A DNA stretch of 64,000 nucleotides from Aurantibacter_A sp039941195 (GCF_039941195.1 NZ_JBDVFA010000007.1:1-64000), one strand, 5' to 3'. Counted from the first letter of the stretch, positions 1 through 9,677 are shown. The notes: generated by a model from the letters alone, not told the origin. Program-made: numbers and translations.

Positions 1-92
1 AATTATTAAATAATTGTGATGATGAAGTACATTGTTCTGAAAAAGAGCATTTGGTAAATAGGAGGTCAGATTTTATGGTAAGTAAGTTTTAA
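1..92 (+). CDS. C-terminal end of an OmpA-family outer membrane protein (partial)
   Basis: Reading from base 3, an open frame runs to a TAA at 90-92 and gives a 29-residue tail containing CSEKEHLVNRRSDF. A cysteine pair and an 'E-H-x-x-N-R-R-S/T-x-F' ending is typical of the last strand and helix of OmpA-like peptidoglycan-binding domains in flavobacterial outer membrane proteins (often with PD40 repeats upstream). The gene begins outside the window and converges on the HAD gene at 162-818. It probably marks the edge of the polysaccharide locus. With so short a fragment, the family call rests on this ending motif alone. Confidence 0.6.
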   Translation, partial: LLNNCDDEVHCSEKEHLVNRRSDFMVSKF

Positions 93-161
93 TTCTATAT
101 TCCTGATTTTCCTCAGAAACGAATGCGATTTCCAAATAGAATTATAATACTGTCGTTCTAG

Positions 162-818
162 TTAGACAACATTTATTTCATTAAAATCAAAAATAAATTG
201 TTCTGGCTTATGTTCATTAACCATAAAATTAGCAGCATTATAATGAATATTTAGACCAGTATCTACTAGTCCAATTGAATGCCAACCAAGTTTAATTGGG
301 CTAACAAAGTCTTTTTTAAGGTTATCTGCGATATAGTAATACGTACAATTGGGAAATTCATTCTCGACACGTTTGAAATTCTGCTGCGCGGGTTTTTCAC
401 TACCAATTGCTTCGGAAATTACAGTGACATCAATAAATTCAGTTATTCCAAGCGCATCAATTTTTGATTTTTGAGTAGTTTCTCGTCCATCGGTAATAAT
501 GCCTATTTTACCATTATTTTTTTTAATTGCATTCATAAAATTTAGAATACCAGAAAATAATTTAATGTTTGGGTAGTGGTTTCTATACCAATTGATAAGT
601 TGTTCTTTGGAAACCTCGTAATTTTCGGTAAGGAAATTAAATACGTTTTCTTTATTTCTATATAATGAAAACATACGAACATACAATTCTCGCCAATTGT
701 CAGAATCAAGCTTTTTAGCGATTGCTAAATATGCAGATTTAAGGTAGTCTATTTCATTATATAGCGTATCGTCTAAATCAAAGACAATTACCGTGTTTTC
801 ATCAACCTTTATAGCCAT
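162..818 (-). CDS. HAD-superfamily hydrolase
   Basis: This 218-residue protein has the HAD motif I sequence FDLDDTL at residues 13-19, where the two aspartates are the nucleophile and general acid. Motif II follows in 'IGIITDGRET', a conserved lysine in 'GSEKPAQ', and the acidic motif in 'YIADNLKKDF'. It is a soluble phosphatase-like enzyme of unknown substrate. Its ATG overlaps the end of the upstream ATP-grasp gene by 17 bases, so the two are translationally coupled and probably act on the same small molecule. It is the last gene of the run starting at gmd (5713). Family is certain; the substrate, perhaps a phosphorylated sugar or amino-sugar precursor, is inference from context. Confidence 0.85.
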   Translation of the reverse strand: MAIKVDENTVIVFDLDDTLYNEIDYLKSAYLAIAKKLDSDNWRELYVRMFSLYRNKENVFNFLTENYEVSKEQLINWYRNHYPNIKLFSGILNFMNAIKKNNGKIGIITDGRETTQKSKIDALGITEFIDVTVISEAIGSEKPAQQNFKRVENEFPNCTYYYIADNLKKDFVSPIKLGWHSIGLVDTGLNIHYNAANFMVNEHKPEQFIFDFNEINVV

Positions 819-1770
819 GTACTAAAATTTCATCATCATAACGTATCATTAGTAAATCATCTTCCCAACAATCAAAATCGGCCTCAATTTCTTTATCGGA
901 CACATATTCTTCCAAAATCCATTTCGGATAATTTGCTCCAGCTAGGTAGGATAGGGGGTAACCGCCACCAAATCTTGGGTTTATTTCAATCCCATAAATT
1001 TTAGGTTCTGTATGATGCTTAAAAAATTGAGCTGTTAAGCAACCTGTTGCACCTTCTATTGTACTAAGATGTTCTTTAATGTAATCTACTAACTCATTTC
1101 TAGCAGTTACGCCTGTGTTAACTTCACCGTCGCGTACGACAATTCTTTTTCTAGGGACAACGCATTTTAAGTCACCTTTTTTGTCGTAATACAAATCGCA
1201 GGTAAACTCATCAAATTTATCATGATCGATATATTCTAAAAACATAAGTTTATCATTTTGAAAATGATAATCTGTAAGTTCTTCTTTAGAACGAATTAAA
1301 TAAGTGTCTACACTTCTGCTTCCATCTGAGGGTTTAATAAACATTGGCAATTCAAAATTATCTTTTGAATATTCTTTGGCAATTGCAATTCCTTTCGATT
1401 CAAAAAAATCGTGAATTACACGTTTATCTCTGCATTTACCAATAAAATCAGTTGAAGCAATTACGGCCTGAATGTTATTTGCGGCAAGTAATTCTTTATT
1501 CTTTGCTAAAATGGCTAGTTCCGTATCAATAGTTGGAATAATTAGTCCAATTCCATTTTTCTTACATAAATCAATTAATACATCAATGTAAGTAGGGTCG
1601 CTTAAGCGTGGCACTTCAAAATATGCATCAGCTGTTTGACAAGCTGCAGATAAACTAGGATTCATATCTGAAGCAAATACTTGACTTTTGGGGTTTATTT
1701 TTTTAAGCTCTTTTTGAAAAGCTCTTAATAAGGAAACACGCCTACCGGCAGAAGTAATTAAAATATTCAT
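802..1770 (-). CDS. ATP-grasp domain protein, carbamoyl-phosphate-synthase-like
   Basis: This 322-residue protein starts MNILITSAGRRVSLLRAF, the pre-ATP-grasp Rossmann-like fold common to CarB-like ATP-grasp enzymes in polysaccharide loci. The central lobe contains 'PMFIKPSDGSRSVDT' (nucleotide-binding lysine and glycine-rich loop) and the C-terminal lobe 'GIEINPRFGGGYPL', with the metal-binding E-x-N typical of the fold. ATP-grasp enzymes join a carboxylate to an amine or thiol through an acyl-phosphate. The acceptor is unknown. It overlaps the upstream GT2 gene by 4 bases and the downstream HAD gene by 17, so these three form a tight set. It is one of three ATP-grasp proteins in the first 8.3 kb. 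Confidence 0.85.
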   Translation of the reverse strand: MNILITSAGRRVSLLRAFQKELKKINPKSQVFASDMNPSLSAACQTADAYFEVPRLSDPTYIDVLIDLCKKNGIGLIIPTIDTELAILAKNKELLAANNIQAVIASTDFIGKCRDKRVIHDFFESKGIAIAKEYSKDNFELPMFIKPSDGSRSVDTYLIRSKEELTDYHFQNDKLMFLEYIDHDKFDEFTCDLYYDKKGDLKCVVPRKRIVVRDGEVNTGVTARNELVDYIKEHLSTIEGATGCLTAQFFKHHTEPKIYGIEINPRFGGGYPLSYLAGANYPKWILEEYVSDKEIEADFDCWEDDLLMIRYDDEILVHGYKG

Positions 1771-2789
1771 TTAATAATTCTATAAAGGGGTCTAAACACT
1801 TTTATAAACGGTTTAATTGCACTTTTATGATTAAATATCCACACCATAAACGAATATTCTAAGCCGTGATAATCTTCACCAATGAAATTATCTAAAGGAT
1901 AAGCATTTATTTTTTCAAAATCAACTAACATTTCCGGAATCTTATCAATAGAAATATCCGATTTCATTAAGCGGACCATTAGGAAAAAAACGAAAGACTG
2001 TTGTCGTGTTCTAAGTCTATTTATACACTGTTTCGATTCTTCGTGACTTGTAGGGATTGTCTTTATAAGGTCGTTATAAACGTGTGCAGCATTGGCATTG
2101 TCGAAAATTACTTTGTTGTAATGTTCTCGACTTTTATTACGCATTGCTGAGTTTGGTAATATTCTATATCGGTGCACATCTAAATCGAAATGCGCCATTT
2201 TCTTTGCTTTACAGAAAAGTTCTGCTGCCAGAATAGCATCCTCCATCCATCTACCTTCAATAAAACGTATGCCACTTTCAATTAAAAATTCTCGATTTGT
2301 TAAAAACCACCAAATTTCATTTTTAAATTTACGTTCAGCTATATAGGTAATACCATCAGTAATATTCAATTCATTAGCATCAATATCATTTAAATTTCTG
2401 GAGGTTTTTGGTCCATCGAATTTAAAATCGTGACTATGAAATGTAAGTATATCAAGGTCATTTGCTTCAATAACAGCCAATAATTTACCTACAACATTTT
2501 GCGCTAAAAAATCATCAGGATCAAGAAAGAATATGTATTTTCCGATAGCTTGATCTAATCCAGAGTTTCTTGCAGCACCAACACCGCCGTTTTTTTTGTC
2601 CAACACTTTGATACAAGGGTGCTTATTAGCATAGTCGTTGGCTATGTTTAAGGTATTATCTTTAGACTCATCATTAACTACAATTACCTCAAATTCATCT
2701 GTATTCAGATTTTGGTCTAAAAGACTATCTAAACATTCAGGTAAATACTTTTCCATGTTGTAACATGGTATGACAAAACTGAGTTTCAT
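1767..2789 (-). CDS. Family 2 glycosyltransferase
   Basis: This 340-residue protein starts MKLSFVIPCYNMEKYL, the classic GT2 (GT-A fold) N-terminus. It has 'VVNDESKDNT' near residue 38 and the metal-binding DPDD at about 90-93, followed by an acceptor-binding region with 'EGRWMEDAILAAELF'. It should add one sugar from a nucleotide donor to the lipid-linked repeat unit at the cytoplasmic face of the inner membrane. There is no membrane segment. It lies directly after the initiating sugar transferase (83-base gap) and may add the second sugar, although this order is inference. Donor and acceptor cannot be read from the sequence. Confidence 0.9.
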   Translation of the reverse strand: MKLSFVIPCYNMEKYLPECLDSLLDQNLNTDEFEVIVVNDESKDNTLNIANDYANKHPCIKVLDKKNGGVGAARNSGLDQAIGKYIFFLDPDDFLAQNVVGKLLAVIEANDLDILTFHSHDFKFDGPKTSRNLNDIDANELNITDGITYIAERKFKNEIWWFLTNREFLIESGIRFIEGRWMEDAILAAELFCKAKKMAHFDLDVHRYRILPNSAMRNKSREHYNKVIFDNANAAHVYNDLIKTIPTSHEESKQCINRLRTRQQSFVFFLMVRLMKSDISIDKIPEMLVDFEKINAYPLDNFIGEDYHGLEYSFMVWIFNHKSAIKPFIKVFRPLYRIIK

Positions 2790-2872
2790 GCGGATAACAA
2801 TTGGTTGTGGTAAAATCTTCTCATTGTAACGGAAATCAATTTAATATATTTGAAACTTTATATAGGTTTAAA

Positions 2873-3475
2873 TTAATTTCCTTCAAAGGCCTCCATGGTT
2901 GCACTAGTTGCCGAAGAAATATCATCACTTTTGATGACTTTCATAACTGTGAGCCAGAGAATTTTAATGTCGAGAATAAAAGAACAATTATCAACGTACC
3001 ACACGTCTAAATCGAACTTTTTTTCCCATGAAATGGCATTTCTACCATTTACTTGAGCCCAACCTGTAATTCCAGGTCGAACTAAATGCCTTCTTTTTTG
3101 TTTTTCGTTATAAAGTGGTAAATACTGAACAAGTAAAGGTCTCGGGCCAATTAAGCTCATATCCCCTTTTAATACATTTAATAACTGAGGTATTTCGTCC
3201 AAAGAAGTTTTTCTTATGATACTACCTACTCTTGTAAGTCTTTCAGCATCACTTAAAAGCTCTCCATTCGCATCTTTTTCATCCGTCATGGTTTTAAACT
3301 TGATTATTTTGAAGACCTTTTCATTTTTGCCAGGTCTAGCTTGAACAAAAAATGCTTTGCCTTTATTGGCAATAGTCAATAATAGAAAGGCTAAAATAAA
3401 TACCGGACTCGCTATTATTAAAATGGAGAGTGCAGTAAAGAAATCAAGTAATCTTTTAAAAAACGCTTTATACAT
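2873..3475 (-). CDS. Initiating phosphoglycosyl transferase (PglC/WcaJ-type sugar transferase)
   Basis: This 200-residue protein has the small monotopic PGT layout. A hydrophobic re-entrant segment lies at about residues 12-36, then 'ARPGKNEKVFKIIKFKTM', the catalytic Asp-Glu in 'KTSLDEIPQLLNVLKGDMSLIGPRPLL', and 'RPGITGWAQVNGRN'. It transfers a sugar-1-phosphate to undecaprenyl phosphate and so starts each repeat unit. The short PglC-like length suits diacetamido or N-acetyl sugars. The aminotransferase and dehydratase at 41008-44078 could make such a donor, UDP-4-amino-4,6-dideoxy-GlcNAc or its acetylated form; that link is inference. It follows fcl by 28 bases in the gmd run. Confidence 0.92.
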   Translation of the reverse strand: MYKAFFKRLLDFFTALSILIIASPVFILAFLLLTIANKGKAFFVQARPGKNEKVFKIIKFKTMTDEKDANGELLSDAERLTRVGSIIRKTSLDEIPQLLNVLKGDMSLIGPRPLLVQYLPLYNEKQKRRHLVRPGITGWAQVNGRNAISWEKKFDLDVWYVDNCSFILDIKILWLTVMKVIKSDDISSATSATMEAFEGN

Positions 3476-3503
3476 TTTAATGATTTAGTATTACAAGTTT
3501 AAA

Positions 3504-4595
3504 TTAAACTCGTTTTTTATACCATTCGTATACGGTTGCAATACCTTCTTGTAAATTGATTTTATGTTTCCAACCTAATTTGTTGAGTTTACTAACATCC
3601 GTCAATTTTTTCATAGTACCATCTGGCTTGTCTGAATTGAAAATAAAATTTCCGTTAAACCCAATTACAGACTTTATATTTCCGGCTAAATCGGCAATTG
3701 AAATATCTGAACCTGTCCCAATATTTAAATGTGTATTTCTAACTTCATTTGTTTTATTGGTGATAGTATCTTTAAAATCAATGTTTTCCATTAAGAAAAC
3801 ACATGCATCCGCCATATCTTCTGACCATAAAAACTCGCGCATTGGTTTACCTGTACCCCATATTTCAACGGTAACCGTGCCATCATCAGCAATGTTAATT
3901 CCGTATTTTGACAGTATGTTAAGTATATCCTTCTTCGAACTACTCCCAGAAATACCTTCAATTGGCATTTTATTTAAGTCTTCGGAAATACCATTCCAAT
4001 CATCAATTTCTAAGGCCTTACCCAAATGAACTTTTCGTATTAGTGCAGGAAGAACGTGTGATTTTTCTAAATCAAAATTATCATTAGGTCCATATAAATT
4101 AGTGGGCATTACCGAAATATAATTGGTATTGTATTGTAAGTTGTAACTCTCACACATTTTAATCCCAGCTATTTTTGCTATCGCATACGGTTCATTGGTA
4201 TACTCCAGAACATCTGTAAGAAGGTAATCTTCTTTCATCGGTTGCGGACAATTTTTTGGGTAGATACAGGTGCTACCTAGAAAAAGTAGCTTTTTTACAT
4301 TGTGTACAAAACTTTGATGAATTACATTGTTTTGAATCATTAAGTTATCATATAGAAAATCGGCTCTATAGGTGTTATTTGCAACTATACCACCAACTTT
4401 AGCTGCAGCCAAAAGAACATATTCCGGCTGTTCTTCTTTAAAGAAAAGTCGAACTTGCTCGGAATTTGTTAAATCTAACTCTGAATGCGTTCTTGTAATA
4501 AAGTTAGAATAGCCCTTTGACTTAAGGTTTTTTAGTATTGCACTACCTACTAACCCTCGGTGTCCCGCAATATAAATTTTAGAATCCTTATTCAT
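3504..4595 (-). CDS. fcl: GDP-L-fucose synthase
   Basis: This 363-residue short-chain dehydrogenase has the NADP-binding GHRGLVGSAI at residues 12-21, 'STCIYPKNCPQPMKEDYLL', and the catalytic YxxxK in 'NEPYAIAKIAG'. These identify the 3,5-epimerase/4-reductase that converts GDP-4-keto-6-deoxymannose to GDP-L-fucose. It is about 40 residues longer than the Escherichia coli enzyme because of an insertion around residues 205-250 that contains 'SGSSSKKDILNILSKYG'. It starts 2 bases after the gmd stop codon, so the two steps are made from one transcript. No GDP-mannose-forming gene is in the window, so that supply must come from elsewhere. Confidence 0.95.
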   Translation of the reverse strand: MNKDSKIYIAGHRGLVGSAILKNLKSKGYSNFITRTHSELDLTNSEQVRLFFKEEQPEYVLLAAAKVGGIVANNTYRADFLYDNLMIQNNVIHQSFVHNVKKLLFLGSTCIYPKNCPQPMKEDYLLTDVLEYTNEPYAIAKIAGIKMCESYNLQYNTNYISVMPTNLYGPNDNFDLEKSHVLPALIRKVHLGKALEIDDWNGISEDLNKMPIEGISGSSSKKDILNILSKYGINIADDGTVTVEIWGTGKPMREFLWSEDMADACVFLMENIDFKDTITNKTNEVRNTHLNIGTGSDISIADLAGNIKSVIGFNGNFIFNSDKPDGTMKKLTDVSKLNKLGWKHKINLQEGIATVYEWYKKRV

Positions 4596-4597
4596 TC

Positions 4598-5713
4598 CTA
4601 TTCAAAGTAATTTAAAGTACGGTAACCGCCTTGTTGCAGGTATCTGTCTTTTTTCATCAGTTTAATATCACTTTCCATCATATCACTGACGAGGTCTTTC
4701 AATTCATATTCTGGTGTCCATCCTAATTTGTTGTTTGCCTTTGAAGCGTCACCAATTAGTAGTTCAACTTCGGTTGGTCTGAAATATGCTGGATCTACGG
4801 CCAAAATTTCCTTTCCTATTTCTATTTGAAATTCTGGATTGTTACAAGCCTTTACAAATGCTTTTTCATCAACGCCTTCACCTTTGAATTCTAATTCAAT
4901 TCCTACTTCGTCAAAACTCATTCTTACGAAATCGCGAACCGGTGTTGTTTTTCCAGTAGCAATTACCCAATCTTCGGCCTCGTCAGCTTGTAATATCATC
5001 CACATCATGCGAACGTAATCTTTTGCATGACCCCAGTCTCTTTGTGCATCTAAATTTCCCAAGTAAAATTTATCTTGAAGGCCAAGTGCAATTCGTGATG
5101 TAGCTCTTGTAATTTTACGAGTGACAAAAGTTTCGCCTCGAATTGGTGATTCATGATTAAAAAGAATACCATTACATGCGTACATGTTGTATGCTTCGCG
5201 GTAATTTACAGTAATCCAATATGCATACATTTTAGCTACAGCGTAAGGACTTCTAGGGTAGAAGGGGGTAGTTTCACTTTGTGGAACCTCCTGTACCTTA
5301 CCATAGAGTTCTGATGTTGAAGCTTGGTATATTCTTGTTTTCGCGGTAAGTCCTAATAAACGTACTGCATCTAAAATCCTAAGAGTACCCAAACCATCGG
5401 CATTTCCTGTATACTCGGGAATTTCGAATGAAACATGCACGTGGCTCATTGCTGCCAGGTTATATATTTCATCAGGTTGAATTTCCTTAATTAAGCGTAT
5501 TAGATTGGTACTATCGGTCATATCACCGTAGTGTAATATGAAATTTCGATTTTCTATGTGAGGATCTTGATACAAATGATCAATACGATCCGTATTGAAT
5601 AAAGAAGATCTTCTTTTTAGACCATGAACTTGGTAGCCTTTTTTTAATAAAAATTCGCTTAAATAAGCTCCATCTTGACCCGTTACGCCCGTTATTAGTG
5701 CAACCTTTTCCAT
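4598..5713 (-). CDS. gmd: GDP-mannose 4,6-dehydratase
   Basis: This 371-residue protein shows the NADP-binding GVTGQDGAYLSEFLL at about residues 9-23, 'GLKRRSS', the active-site region 'QASTSELYGKVQEVPQSETT', and YxxxK in 'SPYAVAKMYAYW'. The segment 'LFNHESPIRGETFVTRKIT' is nearly diagnostic of the family. It makes GDP-4-keto-6-deoxy-D-mannose, the substrate of fcl 2 bases downstream. The two give GDP-L-fucose for the polysaccharide. It is the first gene of the run 5713-162, and its promoter should lie in the 553-base gap upstream. Length is normal and all key residues appear intact. Confidence 0.97.
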   Translation of the reverse strand: MEKVALITGVTGQDGAYLSEFLLKKGYQVHGLKRRSSLFNTDRIDHLYQDPHIENRNFILHYGDMTDSTNLIRLIKEIQPDEIYNLAAMSHVHVSFEIPEYTGNADGLGTLRILDAVRLLGLTAKTRIYQASTSELYGKVQEVPQSETTPFYPRSPYAVAKMYAYWITVNYREAYNMYACNGILFNHESPIRGETFVTRKITRATSRIALGLQDKFYLGNLDAQRDWGHAKDYVRMMWMILQADEAEDWVIATGKTTPVRDFVRMSFDEVGIELEFKGEGVDEKAFVKACNNPEFQIEIGKEILAVDPAYFRPTEVELLIGDASKANNKLGWTPEYELKDLVSDMMESDIKLMKKDRYLQQGGYRTLNYFE

Positions 5714-6266
5714 TTATTTTACTTAAGGGGGTTAATTTGATATTTTAAATAGCCAATTGGCTAGAACTATTTGAATGTAGATTTGAGACCGCAAATATCG
5801 TGTTTAAGATGGCAACCTTAAAATATATTGGAATAATTGTAGGAAATGGTGGATGAAGTGCTTATTTAAATATCGTGGAATTTATGTATCAGAATTATTT
5901 TTTAGAAAACAACTATCAAATTTTAGGTGAAAGATTGATACTCAGATAGCATAGCAGACAATAATATTTTGGATTTTATTTTAATAGTTTGATAATTGCA
6001 TTCAGTAAGGTAGAAGTATTAATGACCAGGCATTTGAACAATAATAATAGCGATTTAGACGTTTTTTGATAATTAGTTTATAACATTATTATTAATTTTA
6101 TATACTGTAATTAACCAAATTCGTATTTATTAATGCGATTTAACTTAAAATTGATAATTAAAATTGTTTGTGTTAACCTTAAACATTTTTAGTTATTAAT
6201 AAATTATATGTTTTCCTCCAACATATAGAATTAACTAGTATTAACTGGTATTAATTTATATATAGA
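5714..6266. other. Divergent intergenic region between gmd and the ATP-grasp operon
   Basis: This 553-base AT-rich gap separates genes transcribed away from each other, so it must hold promoters for both the fucose run (minus) and the 6267 gene (plus). I found no convincing reading frame. No perfect TAnnTTTG element was found; the nearest on the minus strand is GATATTTG around 5791-5798. No strong hairpin was seen. Confidence 0.5.
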
Positions 6267-7379
6267 ATGAGGAGATTATTTAGAAAAATTAAAAATTGGT
6301 TTGATAGCACAAAATATAAGTTTGTTATCCTAGCAAACTACCTTAAGCATGGTGCTTTTATCAAAAAAGAACTGCGATTAAATCCCCAGCCAAAGCTTTC
6401 AAAAGAACATAAAAGAGAAATTAAAGACTATTTTAAATCGTATGGATTTGGAGGAATAAGGCTTTTTTGGCATCAATTCTATGGTGGATATAAGAACAAT
6501 TACTCAAAGAATTATATACCCCAAGATTTGTTTTTTTCACATATAGAGGTAGCCTTAAATAGATATGATTATTCTAAACTACAGGATAAGAATATTTTGG
6601 ATAAAATATTTGAAGGTGTTAGCCAACCAAATACTATCATTAAAAATATTAATGGTTTTTATCAAAAAAACAATATAATAATTTCTCGACAGCAAGCAGT
6701 AGAAATAATTGCTCAATACGATTCAATCATAATAAAACCTACAATAGATACCAGCGGTGGAAAGAATGTTCAAAAACTTGATTTTAGTTCTTCTGAATTA
6801 ATAAATATCAGAAAAAATAAGATTGAGAAAGTATTAAATATTTATAATAAAGAATTTGTTATACAAGAGATTGTAAATCAGAGTGAAGAAATGAGAAGTC
6901 TAAATCCGACTTCTCTCAATACTATTAGAATTTGTACTTATTTAAATAATTCTGGTGTGAATGTTTTGTTTTCCATAGTTCGTTTTGGAGGTAAGGGTGT
7001 TAGTATAGATAATGTTTCGCAAGGCGGATATTATTGTGTTATAGATGAAAATGGCTCATTAGATGAGAGGGCATATGACACTTGGAAGAAGACTATTAAA
7101 ATTACACCAGGTGGTGCTGTGCTCAAAAATTTTGAAATCCCTAATTATATAAAAGTCATAGAAACTGTTAACAAATTACATCAACAGGTCCCATACTTTA
7201 GAATGATTTCTTGGGATATAGCCCTTGATGCCTCTAACACCCCAATTTTAATAGAGAGCAATATATTTAGTCAATCTATAGATTTTCAATCTGTAACAGG
7301 ACCTTTGTTTAAAGAATTTACAGACGAAGTATTGTTAATTACGCAAAATTTTAAACAGCAGTTAAATTATACTAATTAA
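6267..7379 (+). CDS. Sugar-transfer-associated ATP-grasp protein
   Basis: This 370-residue soluble protein matches the ATP-grasp family usually annotated as 'sugar-transfer associated'. The features are a basic N-terminal helix, 'IIIKPTIDTSGGKNVQKL' (nucleotide-binding lysine plus glycine loop), 'EFVIQEIVNQSEEMRSLNPTSLNTIR', 'FSIVRFGGKGVSIDNVSQGG', and the closing 'SWDIALDASNTPILIESN' with the metal-binding acidic and asparagine residues. Members occur in capsule loci and are thought to ligate an amino or carboxyl substituent to sugars, but the reaction is unproven. It is 11 bases upstream of another ATP-grasp gene. Base composition is very AT-rich, like the glycosyltransferase genes that follow. 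Confidence 0.85.
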   Translation: MRRLFRKIKNWFDSTKYKFVILANYLKHGAFIKKELRLNPQPKLSKEHKREIKDYFKSYGFGGIRLFWHQFYGGYKNNYSKNYIPQDLFFSHIEVALNRYDYSKLQDKNILDKIFEGVSQPNTIIKNINGFYQKNNIIISRQQAVEIIAQYDSIIIKPTIDTSGGKNVQKLDFSSSELINIRKNKIEKVLNIYNKEFVIQEIVNQSEEMRSLNPTSLNTIRICTYLNNSGVNVLFSIVRFGGKGVSIDNVSQGGYYCVIDENGSLDERAYDTWKKTIKITPGGAVLKNFEIPNYIKVIETVNKLHQQVPYFRMISWDIALDASNTPILIESNIFSQSIDFQSVTGPLFKEFTDEVLLITQNFKQQLNYTN

Positions 7380-7390
7380 AGACTTTTGAT

Positions 7391-8308
7391 ATGAGAAATT
7401 TTTTAAAAGATGCCTATTTAAAGTATTCTTGGATTCGTTCTTTAATAAATCCTATGTTAAAATTTAGAAATTTAATCCTACCTGAGAAATTTCGTTTAAA
7501 GAAAAGATTTAAACGTAGGCTTGGATATTCCTTAAACCTTAAAAATCCAACTACGTTTAATGAGAAAATACAATGGTTAAAAATTAATAATCGTACTACA
7601 TTACATCCAATATGTGCTGATAAGTATACGGTTAGGAACTATATTAAAGAAGTAATTGGTGAAGAATATTTGATTCCACTTGTATTTAGTTCTGAAAACT
7701 TAAATGATGTGCAGCCAGAAGTACTCCCAAATTTCCCTTTTATTTTAAAAACTAATCATGATAGTTCTGGAGGTGAATTTGTTTGGGATAAATCAAAGGT
7801 TGATTGGGATAAATTGAGAAATTCTTTATCCAATAGATTAAATCTAAATTATTCAATTTTTGGCAAAGGAGAATGGCAATATGCCTCAATAAAACCAATG
7901 ATTTTAGGAGAAAGATTGCTAATTACCGAGGAAGGTGATATCCCCGCTGATTTTAAAATGCATTGTTTCAATGGAAAGCTTAAATTTACGCAAGTTGATT
8001 CAGATCGCCAAACCAATCATACCAGAAATTTGTATGACAAAGATTGGAATTTAATGCCCGTTAGATGGTTATATAAAAATGGAGGTTTAACTGAAAAACC
8101 GATTGTATATGAAAAAATGATTTCGATTGCTGAGACTATTGCCCAAAAATTTGTTTATATCAGAGTTGATTTATATGTCGTTCGTAGTAAAATATATTTC
8201 GGAGAATTAACATTTCATTCTGATTCAGGTAATGGTAAATTCATTCCAAAAGAATGGGATGCCAAGTTTGGGCAAATGCTTGAGTTAACTGAATTAGGAT
8301 TGAATTAA
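7391..8308 (+). CDS. TupA-like ATP-grasp protein
   Basis: This 305-residue protein carries the marks of the TupA-like ATP-grasp family: 'NPTTFNEKIQWLKINNRT', 'CADKYTVRNYIKEVIGEEYLIPL', 'PFILKTNHDSSGG', 'PADFKMHCFNGKLKF', and 'YIRVDLYVVRSKIYFGELTFHSDSG'. TupA was named from teichuronopeptide synthesis in alkaliphilic bacilli, where a polyglutamate-glucuronate wall polymer is made. By that analogy this protein may form an amide between an amino acid and a sugar acid. The substrate is not established. It shares a transcript with the ATP-grasp gene 11 bases upstream. No signal peptide or membrane helix is visible. Confidence 0.85.
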   Translation: MRNFLKDAYLKYSWIRSLINPMLKFRNLILPEKFRLKKRFKRRLGYSLNLKNPTTFNEKIQWLKINNRTTLHPICADKYTVRNYIKEVIGEEYLIPLVFSSENLNDVQPEVLPNFPFILKTNHDSSGGEFVWDKSKVDWDKLRNSLSNRLNLNYSIFGKGEWQYASIKPMILGERLLITEEGDIPADFKMHCFNGKLKFTQVDSDRQTNHTRNLYDKDWNLMPVRWLYKNGGLTEKPIVYEKMISIAETIAQKFVYIRVDLYVVRSKIYFGELTFHSDSGNGKFIPKEWDAKFGQMLELTELGLN

Positions 8309-8582
8309 TATTTGAAAATAGCAATTTTATCAACACTTAAGAATTTATACATTGATTCTTTAATACTTTGTGAATTATAATTAGTTAAATTCTATATGTT
8401 CTGTATTTGGTTCCAAAAAATGTAATGATTTGCAATTTGCAATATAACTTTAATTATAAAAGTAATTAATCACTCTTTATATTGTTCTTAGATTATTTAA
8501 TTACTGGTTTTTAAGCTATATCTCATAGATAAAATTTACTTTAGCGGTTTTAATTTTTTCATATAATTAATAATCCTCACCA

Positions 8583-9677
8583 ATGGGTACTGGTTCTAAG
8601 AAATGGCTTTTTGTTTTACCAACGGATAGTGTTCAAGGCTCTGAACATATTGTAAAAAGTGTAGCTACCTATTTATATGAAAAACAAAATGATTGCACAG
8701 TCATTATTTTGACTCGCAAGGAAAGTTTAGGTTGGGCATCTTTAGAAAATAAAATGAATGTAATTTATTTGCCTTTCAATTCATATGTTGTTGGAGTGCT
8801 AATTCTTCCATTTTATTTAATGTTTAATAAGATTCACATCGATTATACATTCTCATCTCAAACGATTATAAATGGTATGTTAGGATTTTCTAAGCGCTTA
8901 GGGATAATTGAATCTGGTAAAGTTATCCTCAGAGAATCTAATTCTATTTTTGATTTACTAAGTGGTTATAAATTAAAATTTTATTCCCTTTTTTATAAAT
9001 TGGGCTATAAAGGGTCTTCAATGGTTATTTGTCAGACACGCTATATGAAAGCACAATTAGAAAAATCATTGCCTAAACTTAGTCAAAAGCTCAATTTAAA
9101 AACTATTCCCAATCCTTTCAATTTTGATGATATATGTAAAAAGTCTGGAGAATTAAGTGAAGAACTACAAAAAAAATCTTTTATTGTTGCAGCAGGTAGA
9201 CTTGCTCCTGCCAAAGGATTTGATTTATTATTAGAGGCTTTTAAATTGGTTAGAATCGATTTCCCTGAGCTTCACCTTGTAATTTTAGGTGAGGGTGCCG
9301 ATAGGGAGATGTTGACTAAAAAAGCAAAAGATTTAGGAATGGAAAATTCTGTTATAATGCCTGGGTACGTAAATAATGTTTATAGTTATTTTAAAGAAGC
9401 AAAAGCCTGTGTGCTTTCGTCACGTATTGAAGGGTTTCCTAATGTGTTATTGCAAATGATGTCTCAAAATAATTCGGTTGTTTCAACTTTAAGTGCAGGA
9501 GGCATTGATGAGATACCCGGCATTTATACATGTGCACCTAAGGATGTGGGTGGGCTGAGAAATACAATCACCAAAGCACTTAATGCGGACAACGATAAGA
9601 ATAAAATTCTATTTAAGCAATACTTGGAAGTTCGGACTTTAAACTCTTTTATAAATCAAATACTTATTTCTATATAA
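8583..9677 (+). CDS. Family 4 glycosyltransferase
   Basis: This 364-residue protein has a GT-B fold of GT4 type. The C-terminal donor domain has 'IVAAGRLAPAKGFDLLLEAFKLV', 'LVILGEGADREML', and 'CVLSSRIEGFPNVLLQMMSQNNSVVST', which contains the E-G-F-P-x-x-x-L motif that contacts the nucleotide sugar. The N-terminus 'WLFVLPTDSVQGSEHIVKSVA' is the acceptor side. It should extend the lipid-linked oligosaccharide in the cytoplasm. The 274-base gap before it and the lack of a clear ribosome-binding site leave the start slightly uncertain, but the ATG at 8583 precedes the first core strand properly. Sugar specificity is unknown. Confidence 0.9.
   Translation: MGTGSKKWLFVLPTDSVQGSEHIVKSVATYLYEKQNDCTVIILTRKESLGWASLENKMNVIYLPFNSYVVGVLILPFYLMFNKIHIDYTFSSQTIINGMLGFSKRLGIIESGKVILRESNSIFDLLSGYKLKFYSLFYKLGYKGSSMVICQTRYMKAQLEKSLPKLSQKLNLKTIPNPFNFDDICKKSGELSEELQKKSFIVAAGRLAPAKGFDLLLEAFKLVRIDFPELHLVILGEGADREMLTKKAKDLGMENSVIMPGYVNNVYSYFKEAKACVLSSRIEGFPNVLLQMMSQNNSVVSTLSAGGIDEIPGIYTCAPKDVGGLRNTITKALNADNDKNKILFKQYLEVRTLNSFINQILISI

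Noticed and set aside
136..143. AATTCTAT (91-98) and ATAGAATT (136-143) as a bidirectional terminator
   Set aside because: The arms are eight AT-rich bases separated by 37 bases, too loose for a terminator hairpin.
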